From positions 1 to 47,951 of the forward strand of contig CAZVZK010000080.1 in the NCBI GenBank assembly GCA_964630925.1: a stretch of 47,951 nucleotides of DNA. Reading direction: 5' to 3'. The notes under the pieces are model-generated. The model saw only the letters and a program-made list of their open reading frames with translations. It did no database searches and was not told the DNA's origin. Position 1 is the stretch's first letter; each line of letters begins with the position of its first letter. Shown piece by piece: positions 31,649-40,427 of this stretch. The position numbers and the translations under genes were made by a program. Source of the stretch: RGDT01 sp964630925. GTDB lineage: Bacteria > Planctomycetota > Planctomycetia > Gemmatales > Gemmataceae.

Positions 31649-33943
31649 ATGCTCGTGTTGTTGATCTTCGCCGCCGGGCCGCCGCTGGCGGAGCCGCTGC
31701 CGGCGGGGGCGGTGATGCGTCTGGGGACGCTGCGTCTGAATCAAGGCAGCGTCTGGGGCCTCATCTTCACGCGCGATGGCCGACGCCTCATCTCCAGTGG
31801 CGGCGCCGGCGGGCCGACTGTCTGGGATGTCCGCACGGGCAAGGCGATCCTCCGCCTCCCCATCACGCGCTCCCAGTGGCCGCGCGGTATCGCCTTGCAC
31901 CCCGACGGCGGATCACTCGTCGCGGACGGCCAGCCGACCACGCTGTGGGACCTGACCACGGGCGAACGTCGCTGGCAGCTCGCGGGGGTGAATCGTGAGG
32001 CCGTCGTCGGCTGGGGCGGCGGCGGCAAGTGGCTGGCCGGCCTCGCCGACAATTCCCGCGAGCTGGTCATCCGTGACGGGCGGACCGGCAGGGAGCTGCG
32101 GCGCGACGTCTTGCGGCTTTGGGGCGCGAAGGCGGCCGCCAGCCCTCTCGGCGACGAGGTGGCCATCACCACGCAGCTCGGGACGCTCACCGTCATCGAC
32201 GCCGCCACGGGCAAGAAACGCTGGGAGGCGGCCGCCCACTCCTACCGCCACCGCACCGGCACGGACGGCACCCCCGTGGCCTTCTTGCCGGACGGCCGGC
32301 TCGTCACCGGTGGCAGCGACGGCACCATCCGCCTGTGGGACGCACGTGATGGGGCTCCGGGCCGCGTCCTGCGCCGCGGCCCCGACGGGGTAGCGGCCCT
32401 GGCGGCGGCCGCCGGCAAGGTCGCCGCCACGTTCGAGGACGGCACCGTGCGTGTCCTCGACGCCGCCACGGGGAAGGAGCTGGCCACCTGGAAGGGGCTC
32501 CGGTGGTCGCCCGTCCTGGCGTTCTCACCCGACGGCAAACTCCTCGCCTCGGGCGGCAGCCAGGGCCCGACGGTGGCCCTGTGGGACGCGGGGACGGGGA
32601 AGCGTCTGCACGCGCCGGGCGGGCATCAGACACCCGTGCGGGCGGTGCGCTTCCTGGCGGATGGGCGGCTCCTCTCGCGCGACCGCGACGGCGTGCTGAT
32701 CCGCTGGGATCCTGCTTCCGGTAAGGAGGAGGCGCGGGGCGCGGAGGGCGAATGGGCGTGGGGCCAGTCGTTCTCGCGCGACGGGCGGCTCGTCGCCTCG
32801 ACGCCGTTCCGCAAGCCCGTCACGGTGCGCGAGGCCGGCACGGGGAAGCTCGTCGCCACGATCAAGGCCGGCAAATGGGGCGCGGACAACGCCCTCCTCT
32901 CGCCGGACGGCAGGCGTGTGGCCGCCACGTCGCACGAGGGCGGCCTGAAGGTGTTCGACGTGGCGACGGGCGAGGAGCTGCTCTCGCACCCCCTCAGCCG
33001 GCTGCGGGAGTTCGGCTTCGGCCTGGCGTGGTCGGCGGACGGCTCGCGTCTCCTCCTCCTGGGCGAGGGGCGAGGCCGGGCCTTCGACATCGGCGCCGAT
33101 GGGAGCCGGACGTTCGCCGTCGAATCGACCTTGGGCAGCGCCGGGGCCGCCTGGTCGCCCGACGGGAAGGTGATCACCGTCAGCGGGCAGAAGCACATCA
33201 CGTTGTTCGACGCCCGCACGTTGAAGCGGATCGGCGGGTGGGAGCATGGCACGACCTACGGGCTGGCGTCCCTGGCGTACAGCCCCGACGGCCGGCTGCT
33301 GGCCGGTTCGACCGGCACGGAGCCGGGCAGCGTTGTGCGCGTGTGGGAGGCGTTAACGGGCGGGCTGGTGCATCACTTCGCCGGGCACCCGTCCAGCATC
33401 CACGCCATCGACTTCGCCCCGGACGGGCGCACTCTGGCGTCGGCATCGTGGGACGCCACGGTCCTCGTCTGGGATCTGACGGGCCGGGCGCGGCTTGCCC
33501 CCCGTGCATCCGTCGAGGACTGCTGGGCGCGTCTCGCCGGCCCGGCGGGCGACGCCCACGCGGCGGCGTGGGAGCTGATCACCAGCCCCGACGCGGGGGT
33601 GAAGGTGCTGGGCCGCGAGCTGAGGCCGGCGGTGCCGCCCGCGGCGGCGGCGTTCAAGAAGATCCTCGCCGCCCTCGACTCCGACGACTTCGACACCCGC
33701 ATGAAGGCCGAGGGCGAGCTGGCGGCGCTGATGCCGGGCGCCGGGGCGGCCATCCGGCGGGCGCTGGCGGACAGGCCGTCCATCGACGTGGCGAAGCGGC
33801 TGGAGCGCATCCTCACGCGCTGGGAGGGCTCGCCGGAGGCGCACCGCCTCGCCCGCGCCGTGATGGCGATCGAGAAGATCGACACGCCGGCCGCCCGTAA
33901 ACTGCTCAAAGAGCTCGGACACGTACCGGAGGCGCGTCGATGA
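31649..33943 (+). CDS. WD40-repeat protein, array copy 5
   Basis: This 764-residue paralog starts at the ATG at 31649. Its upstream aacggaggggaagccatg is nearly the same as that before copy 4 (29425-29441), so the junction was duplicated. The signal is MLVLLIFAAGPPLAEP, followed by LPAGAVMRLGTLRLNQG, so it belongs with copies 1, 6 and 7. Clear blades include IRLWDARDGAPGRVLRRG and AIDFAPDGRTLASASWDA. The C-terminal domain has CWARLAGPAGDAHAAAWELI, LDSDDFDTRMKAEGEL and DTPAARKLLKEL. Confidence 0.84.
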   Translation: MLVLLIFAAGPPLAEPLPAGAVMRLGTLRLNQGSVWGLIFTRDGRRLISSGGAGGPTVWDVRTGKAILRLPITRSQWPRGIALHPDGGSLVADGQPTTLWDLTTGERRWQLAGVNREAVVGWGGGGKWLAGLADNSRELVIRDGRTGRELRRDVLRLWGAKAAASPLGDEVAITTQLGTLTVIDAATGKKRWEAAAHSYRHRTGTDGTPVAFLPDGRLVTGGSDGTIRLWDARDGAPGRVLRRGPDGVAALAAAAGKVAATFEDGTVRVLDAATGKELATWKGLRWSPVLAFSPDGKLLASGGSQGPTVALWDAGTGKRLHAPGGHQTPVRAVRFLADGRLLSRDRDGVLIRWDPASGKEEARGAEGEWAWGQSFSRDGRLVASTPFRKPVTVREAGTGKLVATIKAGKWGADNALLSPDGRRVAATSHEGGLKVFDVATGEELLSHPLSRLREFGFGLAWSADGSRLLLLGEGRGRAFDIGADGSRTFAVESTLGSAGAAWSPDGKVITVSGQKHITLFDARTLKRIGGWEHGTTYGLASLAYSPDGRLLAGSTGTEPGSVVRVWEALTGGLVHHFAGHPSSIHAIDFAPDGRTLASASWDATVLVWDLTGRARLAPRASVEDCWARLAGPAGDAHAAAWELITSPDAGVKVLGRELRPAVPPAAAAFKKILAALDSDDFDTRMKAEGELAALMPGAGAAIRRALADRPSIDVAKRLERILTRWEGSPEAHRLARAVMAIEKIDTPAARKLLKELGHVPEARR

Positions 33944-36267
33944 TCGGCATCCTGCTCATCCTGGCCGCCGGGCCCGCGTTGGCCGACGCCCTGCCGGACG
34001 GGGCCGTCGCCCGCCTCGGCACGACGCGGTTCCGGCACGGCTTCACGTTCAACGCCGTCGCGTTCTCGCCCGACGGGCGCGTCGTCGCGTCGTCGGGCAA
34101 CGGGCGCGGTCTGTGCCTGTGGGACGTCCGCTCCGGCGACCTGCTGCGGCATTGCTCGACGCGGCGATTCCCCGCCACCTACGGCATCGCCTTCTCGCCC
34201 GACGGCAGACGCGTCGTCGCCGCCGACGGCAGCGGCCTGCTGGTGTGGGACGCCCGCTCGGGGGAGCAGGTCCGCGCGTTGGAGGGGCACACCAACGGCG
34301 TCGTGTCCGCGGCGTGGTCGCCCGATGGGAGGTGGATCGCCTCGGGCTCGCACGACCTCACCGTGCGTCTGTGGCACGCCGACACCGGCAAGCCCGGCCT
34401 CGTGCTCGAGGGCCTCGCGGCGACGCCGTGGGGCGTCGCCTTCCGGGCCGACTCGCGGGCCGTCGCCACGCTGGACCTGTCGGGCGAGATGCGGCTCTGG
34501 GACGTGGCGTCGGGCAAGGTGATCTGGAAGGCGAAGGCCCACCCGGCGGGCGACTCCTACGCGTCGGCCCTGGCCTGGGCCGGCGGGGATCTGGCGACCT
34601 GCGGGCCGGACGGCGACGTGAAGGTCTGGGGCGGCGACGGCAAGCCGATCTCCACGCGGCGCGTCGAGGGGATGCCACGCGCCCTCGCGGCGCACGGGGG
34701 GAGGCTGGCCGTCGCCGGCGTGGACGGCCACATCACGGTGCTCGACGGCGAGAAGGTGCGGCGCTGGCGGGCGGCGGCCCTGTCGTTGACGGGCGTGGCG
34801 TTCTCGCCGGACGGACGCACGCTGGCGAGCGTGGGCGTGTGGCGGTCGCGTGTCGATCTGTGGGACGCCCGCACGGGGGCGGCGCTCCTCGAGGCGGACG
34901 GGCACGCGGGCCCGGTGGATCTCGTGCGTGTGATGGCGGGCGGGAGGGAGGCCCTCAGCCTCGGGCGTGACCGCACGATGATCCGCTGGGGCCTCGGCGG
35001 GCGCGTCCTGTCGCGGGCGGATCTGCCAGGCTTGCGGCCCGGCGGGATGCACACCCTGGCGGTGTCGCCGGACGGGTCGCTGGCGGCCGTCGCGCGGTGG
35101 TCGTCGCGGCACGTCGCGCTGTGCGACGGGCGGACGGGCGAGCCCCTGCGGCGGCTGGCGGGGGCGGACAAGCGGATCATCGGATTGAGCTTCGCGCCCG
35201 ACGGGCGGCTGGCGATGCTCGACATCGACGGGCTGGTGCGTATCTGGGACACGCGCACGGGGCGGTCCGTGGTGGAGGCGAAGACGGCGCCGGCCACGGC
35301 GCAGTCGATCATCACGGCGTTCACGTTCTCGCCGGACGGGCGGGTGCTGCTGTCGGCGGCGGGGCGGGAGGCGCGGCTGATCGACGCGCGGACGGGCAAG
35401 GCGCTGCACTCGCAGGACTTCGGGGCGGAGGCGCACTCGGCGTCGTTCTCGCCCGACGGCTCCCTGGTGGCGTTCGCCGGCGGCGACACCAGCCCGGCAC
35501 TGGTGCTGTGGGAGACGAGAACGGGCGAGGTGCGCAAATCATGGCCGGCCGGGCAGAACGGGGTGTACGGGACGGCGTTCTCGCCGGACGGGCGGCTGCT
35601 GGCGACGGGCGGCGACGACATTGACGGGCGCGTGCTGGTGTGGGAGGTGGCGACGGCGCGGCGTGTGGCTTCGTTCGCGGGGCGGCAGGGGAGCGTCCTC
35701 GCCCTGGCGTTCCTGGCGGATTCGCGGCGCCTGCTGTCGGGCGGCGGTGATTCGTCGTTGCTGGTGTGGCGTCTGGGCGGGTCGGGGGCGTCGGCGGAGG
35801 AGTCGTGGGGGCGTCTGGCCGACGCGGACTCGGAGAAGGCGGTGCGTGCGGTGTGGGATCTGGCGGCGGCGCGCGGGGGCGTGGCGCTGGCGGGGCGGCA
35901 CCTGAAGGCGGTGACGGCGCCGGCGGGGCGCGAGGTGGCGAAGGCGCTGGCCGGGATGGATTCGGATGATTTCGACACGCGGAAGCGGGCGGAGGAGGCT
36001 GTGGAGAAGCTGGGTGTGGGCGCGGAGCCGGCGCTGCGGAAGGCGGTGGCGGGGCTGGACCTGGAGCCGCGGCGGCGGATCGAGCGCATCCTCGCCGGGT
36101 GGGCGGGGTCGGAGGAGAGGACGCGGCAGCGGCGGGCGGTGTGGGCGTTGGAGCATGCGGGGACGGCGGAGGCGAAGGCGGTGTTGCAGAGGCTGGCCGG
36201 TGGGGTGGCCGGGGCGCCGTTGACCGAGGACGCGCTGGCGGCGTTGGCGCGCCTCGGGGTGAAGTAG
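33940..36267 (+). CDS. WD40-repeat protein, array copy 6
   Basis: This 775-residue paralog starts at an ATG overlapping the copy 5 stop (ATGA), with CCGGAGG upstream. After the signal (MIGILLILAAGPALADA) comes LPDGAVARLGTTRFRHG. It has the most regular WD40 repeats of the array, with GH dipeptides closing blades: VRALEGHTNGVVSAAWSPDG then RWIASGSHDLTVRLWHADTG. The C-terminal domain has SWGRLADADSEKAVRAVWDL, MDSDDFDTRKRAEEAV and GTAEAKAVLQRLAGG. It is followed by a 125-bp non-coding gap holding an inverted repeat. Confidence 0.86.
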   Translation: MIGILLILAAGPALADALPDGAVARLGTTRFRHGFTFNAVAFSPDGRVVASSGNGRGLCLWDVRSGDLLRHCSTRRFPATYGIAFSPDGRRVVAADGSGLLVWDARSGEQVRALEGHTNGVVSAAWSPDGRWIASGSHDLTVRLWHADTGKPGLVLEGLAATPWGVAFRADSRAVATLDLSGEMRLWDVASGKVIWKAKAHPAGDSYASALAWAGGDLATCGPDGDVKVWGGDGKPISTRRVEGMPRALAAHGGRLAVAGVDGHITVLDGEKVRRWRAAALSLTGVAFSPDGRTLASVGVWRSRVDLWDARTGAALLEADGHAGPVDLVRVMAGGREALSLGRDRTMIRWGLGGRVLSRADLPGLRPGGMHTLAVSPDGSLAAVARWSSRHVALCDGRTGEPLRRLAGADKRIIGLSFAPDGRLAMLDIDGLVRIWDTRTGRSVVEAKTAPATAQSIITAFTFSPDGRVLLSAAGREARLIDARTGKALHSQDFGAEAHSASFSPDGSLVAFAGGDTSPALVLWETRTGEVRKSWPAGQNGVYGTAFSPDGRLLATGGDDIDGRVLVWEVATARRVASFAGRQGSVLALAFLADSRRLLSGGGDSSLLVWRLGGSGASAEESWGRLADADSEKAVRAVWDLAAARGGVALAGRHLKAVTAPAGREVAKALAGMDSDDFDTRKRAEEAVEKLGVGAEPALRKAVAGLDLEPRRRIERILAGWAGSEERTRQRRAVWALEHAGTAEAKAVLQRLAGGVAGAPLTEDALAALARLGVK

Positions 36268-36271
36268 CAAG

Positions 36272-36367
36272 ACCGTTCAATGAGGCGAACCCACCGGATG
36301 AGTGGGCGAACGCGAACCCGCAAGCGACGTGTGGGCGAATGGGCGAGGGGTCGCTTCGTTGAACGGT
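36272..36367. repeat. Intergenic inverted repeat between WD40 copies 6 and 7
   Basis: The arms accgttcaatgaggcga (36272-36288) and tcgcttcgttgaacggt (36351-36367) pair at 15 of 17 positions. Between them, 36302-36329 matches 46209-46236 at 23 of 28 positions with only A/G differences, and gtgggcgaa occurs again at 36331. The layout suggests a small non-coding mobile or REP-like element that inserted into the array. Confidence 0.6.
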
Positions 36368-36392
36368 AGGGGGCGAAGAAGGGGTGAACGTC

Positions 36393-38705
36393 ATGCTCGC
36401 GCTGCTGCTCGTCATCTCCGCAGGGCCGCCCGTCGGGCCGCTGCCTCCGGGGTGCATCGCCCGCTTCGGCTCGACGTTGCTGCGGCACGGATCGGCGATT
36501 GACTTCCTGGCCTACTCGCCCGACGGGGCCGTCCTCGCCTCGGGCGGCGGCGGGGCCCTGTGCCTGTGGGACGCTCGAACGGGCCAACTGCGCCGACGCC
36601 TCGACGGCCCCGACCTCTTCGAGGTGGCCGCGGCGGCATTCGCGCCGGACGGGCGGCGCGTCGCCGCCGCGGGCCGTGGCATCACGATCCTGGACGCGGC
36701 CTCGGGGCGCGTCGCCCTCAGGGCGCCATTACCCGCGGAGGCCTGCTCCGTGGCGTGGTCGCCCGACGGCGTCTGGATCGCGGCCGGCTGCGTGGACGAA
36801 GTTATCCGCGTCCTGGCGGCCAGGACGGGGAGGGTGAGCCTCGAGATCAAGGGGTTGAAGCGGAAGGCCTTCTCGCTCTCCTTCAGGGCCGACGGCAAGC
36901 GGCTGGCCTCCGGCGGCGAGGACGGGGTGCGTGTCTGGGACCTCGGGACGGGCAAGCCCCTCTGGGAGGCACAGGCCGGCCCGCTCGGCGCCTTCTCCGT
37001 CGCCTTCGACCCGGCCGGCCGGCGGCTGGCCACGGCGGGCGTCCTCGTACCGGCCCGCCTCTGGGACGGCGAGAAGGGCACCTACCTGGGCGACATCACC
37101 GACAGGGACGCCGACAGGGTGGCGTACTCCCGCGACGGCCGGCTCGCCGTGGCACGCCACGACGGGTCGGTGGAGGTGCGGTCGGGCGCGAAGCTCCTGC
37201 GGCGCTGGCAGGCGTCTTCCGGCCCGTTGCACGCCCTGGCCTTCTCGCCGGACGGCAGGTGGGTGGCGGCGGCCGGGCACGGGCAGGCGGGCGTGGGCGT
37301 CTGGGATGCGGCCACGGGGCGGCCCGTGCTGGGCGACGGGCACGCCTCGCCCGTCGTGTGGTGGGCCGTCCGGCCCGGCGGGCGGGAGGTGCTGGCGCTG
37401 GACTTCTCGGGCGAGATGCGGCGCTGGGGCCTCGCCGACGGGACGTCCGCCGTGGTCCCCGGCCCGGCCGGGGGCCGTTGGCCGACGAGGACGGCGCTGT
37501 CCCCCGACGGGGCACTGGCGGCGGTGCCGGCCGCCGACCTCGGGTCGATCACGCTGTTCGATCTTGAGGCGGGCCGGCCCGTCCGCCGGCTGGCCGAGCG
37601 GGGGGATTCGGCGGCCGATCTGGCGTTCTCTCCCGACGGCCGGCGCCTCGCCTCCCACGGCCCCGGCGAGCAGGCACGGGTCTGGGATGTGCCTACCGGG
37701 CGGGTCACGGGCCGCCTCCTCGGGGCCTACCGCGACCACGGGCATGTGCCGGCCTGGTCACCCGACGGGCGGCGGGTGCTCGTGGCGGTGGAGAGGGGGC
37801 TGGCTTACTACGACGCCGGGGGGAGGCTCCTGCGCACACGAGCCTTCCACAGCCTGGACTCGGCCGCCGTCGCGCCGGACGGGCGGCACGCGGCGGTGTT
37901 CACCAGGTACCGGAGTGGCCGTCACCTGGAGATGTGGGACATGGGCCGCGACAGCATCACATCGCTCCGTCACGGCACCGCGATGGATTGGGGGGGCGGC
38001 CCGGCATTCTCACCGGACGGGCGCCTCATCGCCCTGGCGGTGGCGGGGCCCGTCGGGCGTGTATCGGTGCGCGAGGCGGCCACCGGGCAGGAGGTGGCGT
38101 CGCTCGGCCGGCGCGACGGCGGGCATGTGACGGTGGCCTGGCTCGACGGGCGGAGGCTCCTGAGCGGCGGCGCCGACGCGTCGATCTGGTTGTGGGACGC
38201 CGCCGGGCATCGGCGGCCGGGGGCCCTCGACGCGGCCGGCGCGGCCTCGCTCTGGGAGACGCTGGGCGAGAAGTCCGGCGTGGGAGCGGTGTGGGAGCTG
38301 GCCGCGTCCCCGGCGGGCGTGGCCTGCCTCGCCGAACGGCTGCACCCGCTGAAGCCGGCCGATGCGTCCGCGCTCATCGCCGAGCTGGGCGCCGAAGACC
38401 CCGAGCGCTGGGGGCGGGCTGTCGAGGGGCTGAGACGCATGGACACCGCCGCCGAGCGGGCGCTGCACGAGGCGCGTTACAATCGGCCGGCCCGGCTCCG
38501 CGCCGGGCCGGCGGAGGCCGCCACGCGCCTGCTGGACGAGTGGGCCGGATCGCCCGAGCGCCTGCGTCAGCGCCGCGCCGTCTGGGCCCTGGAGCTGGCC
38601 GCCACACCGGAGGCGCGGGCGGCTCTGAAGCGGGTCGCGGGCGGGGCGGAAGGCGCGTGGCTGACGGAGGTGGCGAAGGCGGCGTTGGCGCGGATGGGGC
38701 GTTGA
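36393..38705 (+). CDS. WD40-repeat protein, array copy 7
   Basis: This 770-residue paralog is the last in the array. I chose the ATG at 36393; a GTG at 36384 is an alternative. The signal MLALLLVISAGPPVGP leads to LPPGCIARFGSTLLRHG, the motif of copies 1, 5 and 6. Blades include VRVWDLGTGKPLWEAQAG and DLAFSPDGRRLASHGPGE. The C-terminal domain is the most diverged: the SDDFxTR helix reads GAEDPERWGRAVEGLRRM, while LWETLGEKSGVGAVWELAAS and ATPEARAALKRVAGG are kept. The separation by the repeat at 36272 suggests it could be transcribed on its own. Confidence 0.83.
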   Translation: MLALLLVISAGPPVGPLPPGCIARFGSTLLRHGSAIDFLAYSPDGAVLASGGGGALCLWDARTGQLRRRLDGPDLFEVAAAAFAPDGRRVAAAGRGITILDAASGRVALRAPLPAEACSVAWSPDGVWIAAGCVDEVIRVLAARTGRVSLEIKGLKRKAFSLSFRADGKRLASGGEDGVRVWDLGTGKPLWEAQAGPLGAFSVAFDPAGRRLATAGVLVPARLWDGEKGTYLGDITDRDADRVAYSRDGRLAVARHDGSVEVRSGAKLLRRWQASSGPLHALAFSPDGRWVAAAGHGQAGVGVWDAATGRPVLGDGHASPVVWWAVRPGGREVLALDFSGEMRRWGLADGTSAVVPGPAGGRWPTRTALSPDGALAAVPAADLGSITLFDLEAGRPVRRLAERGDSAADLAFSPDGRRLASHGPGEQARVWDVPTGRVTGRLLGAYRDHGHVPAWSPDGRRVLVAVERGLAYYDAGGRLLRTRAFHSLDSAAVAPDGRHAAVFTRYRSGRHLEMWDMGRDSITSLRHGTAMDWGGGPAFSPDGRLIALAVAGPVGRVSVREAATGQEVASLGRRDGGHVTVAWLDGRRLLSGGADASIWLWDAAGHRRPGALDAAGAASLWETLGEKSGVGAVWELAASPAGVACLAERLHPLKPADASALIAELGAEDPERWGRAVEGLRRMDTAAERALHEARYNRPARLRAGPAEAATRLLDEWAGSPERLRQRRAVWALELAATPEARAALKRVAGGAEGAWLTEVAKAALARMGR

Positions 38706-39052
38706 ACGTGACACTCATCGGTGAAGCGGCACCCAAAGGGTCTGGCTCAAAGGCGGGGGCACCGCCCGAGGGGTGGGCGCGGTCCTGATCGCCGGGCGAT
38801 TCGTTTCCGTCGAGTGGGGGGTGTGAGGGGGGTCGGGAAATGAACTTCCACAAGTCGTTCTGTTGCTGACACTTGCGGCGGCAAAGTTCGTTTCCCTTGT
38901 TCGTTTCCTTCACTGATGGGCGTCCATCCGCCACCATCCGTGGTGGCCTGATCCGCCGTGAATGTGGAGGGATTCCTGTGCCCGGCGGCGGGCGGGGCGG
39001 TATGCTGGACGGCAGGAGTGATCCCCCTTCCCACCACACCCCGGAGGCGATC
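38706..39052. other. Non-coding gap (347 bp) with one short hairpin
   Basis: No credible gene is visible. The region is less GC-rich than its surroundings. It contains gccacca-tccg-tggtggc (38930-38947), a perfect 7-bp hairpin without a following T-run, and three copies of ttcgtttcc (near 38800, 38888 and 38901). It probably holds the end of the WD40 transcript and the promoter of the DUF1501 gene. Confidence 0.5.
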
Positions 39053-40369
39053 ATGGGCACGCACGCCTCGCCGTCCCGCCGTCAGTTGCTCCAGGCCGGC
39101 TCGCTCGGGCTGCTGGGGCTGTCCCTGCCGGACCTGCTCCGCGCCGACTCCGCCGGGCGCCGGCGCGAGAAGTCCTGCATCTTCATCGTGCAGTACGGCG
39201 GGGCCAGCCACATCGACAGCCTCGACCCCAAGCCGGATGCGCCCGACGACATCCGCGGGCCGTACAGGGCCATCCCGTCCGCGGTGCCGGGGGTGCGTCT
39301 CGGTGAATTGCTGCCTCGGCTCGCGGGGATGGCGCGGCGGTTCGCGCTGGTGCGGTCGATGACGCACCGTGACGGCGGGCACGACGGCGGCATGCACATC
39401 CAGATGACGGGGCACTCGCGGCCCACGCCCGACACGCCGTATTACGGCTCCGTGGTCGCGAAGCTCAAGCCGGCACGGGCGAACGTGCCGCCGTATGTGT
39501 GGATTCAGAACCTCGCCGGGGACGTGCAGCCGCGGTATCTCACGGGCGGCTTCCTCGGGCACACCTGCGCGCCGCTGCGCGTGGGGACGGACCTCGATAA
39601 CCCTTCATCGCCGACGTTCCGGTTCACCGCGTTCGACACGCCGAAGGACGTGCCGCACGAGCGTCTGCGCGAGCGGATGGCGCTGCTGCGCGGCGGCGGG
39701 CCGATGCGGCGGTATCAGGAGCGGGCGGCGGATCTGCTGGCGGGGCCGGCGGCGCGGCGGGCGTTCGATCTGGCCCACGAGCCGGGCCGTCTGCGGGAGC
39801 GGTATGGGCGGCATCCGCTGGGGCAGAACCTGTTGATGGCGCGGCGGCTGATCGAGGCGGGCGTGCGGCTGGTCAGCGTGACGGCGTGGGCGGGGACGCC
39901 GCCGGGGGAGAAGTTCCGGAACGTGCAGACGTGGGACATGCACGGCGAGGGCGCGGGGCTGGGCGGGATCTTCGGGAAGGGCGCGTTCGGCCTGGGGTGG
40001 GCGCTGCCGAACCTCGATCAGGCGGTGTCGGCGCTGCTCGACGACCTGCACCTGCGCGGGCTGCTCGAGGACACGCTGGTGGTGATGGTCGGCGAGTTCG
40101 GGCGGACGCCGAAGATCGTCAAGGCGGGCCGCGACCACTGGCCGGCGTGCTACTCGGCGCTGATGGCGGGGGCGGGCGTGCGCGGCGGGCTGGTGGTGGG
40201 TGCGTCCGACAGGCACGGCGGGTACGTCCGCGATCACCCGGTGACGCCGGAGGACTTCGGGGCGACGCTGTTCCGTGCGCTCGGGATCGACCTGGCGACG
40301 CGGCTGGCGGCGGACGGCTTCACGCGGCCGGCGAGCGTGGGGCGGGCCGTGGAGGCGCTGTTCGGGTGA
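39053..40369 (+). CDS. DUF1501 family secreted protein, second copy
   Basis: This 438-residue protein starts at the ATG at 39053 with CGGAGGCG just upstream. A Tat signal (SRRQLLQAGSLGLLGLSLPD) leads to FIVQYGGASHIDSLDPKPDA, the DUF1501 start. Later blocks are RSMTHRDGGHDGGMHIQMTG, NVQTWDMHGEG and MVGEFGRTPKIVKAGRDHWP. It has the alkaline-phosphatase-like layout of the family; activity is unproven. Unlike the copy at 11962 it has no DUF1549/1553 gene beside it, and its C-terminus lacks the RDFRLTDVHG ending. It precedes a Kelch protein and sulfatases, so a link to sulfated-glycan use is possible but only inferred. Confidence 0.92.
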   Translation: MGTHASPSRRQLLQAGSLGLLGLSLPDLLRADSAGRRREKSCIFIVQYGGASHIDSLDPKPDAPDDIRGPYRAIPSAVPGVRLGELLPRLAGMARRFALVRSMTHRDGGHDGGMHIQMTGHSRPTPDTPYYGSVVAKLKPARANVPPYVWIQNLAGDVQPRYLTGGFLGHTCAPLRVGTDLDNPSSPTFRFTAFDTPKDVPHERLRERMALLRGGGPMRRYQERAADLLAGPAARRAFDLAHEPGRLRERYGRHPLGQNLLMARRLIEAGVRLVSVTAWAGTPPGEKFRNVQTWDMHGEGAGLGGIFGKGAFGLGWALPNLDQAVSALLDDLHLRGLLEDTLVVMVGEFGRTPKIVKAGRDHWPACYSALMAGAGVRGGLVVGASDRHGGYVRDHPVTPEDFGATLFRALGIDLATRLAADGFTRPASVGRAVEALFG

Positions 40370-40427
40370 GTGTTGGCTGACGGGATGAGAAGACACGGCC
40401 CGCTCACGCCGGGCCGCTCGCCGGGGG

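Noticed and set aside
38930..38947. Rho-independent terminator after the WD40 array
   Set aside because: The hairpin gccacca-tccg-tggtggc is perfect but no T-run follows and it lies 225 bp after the last gene; it was kept only as a note in the gap entry.
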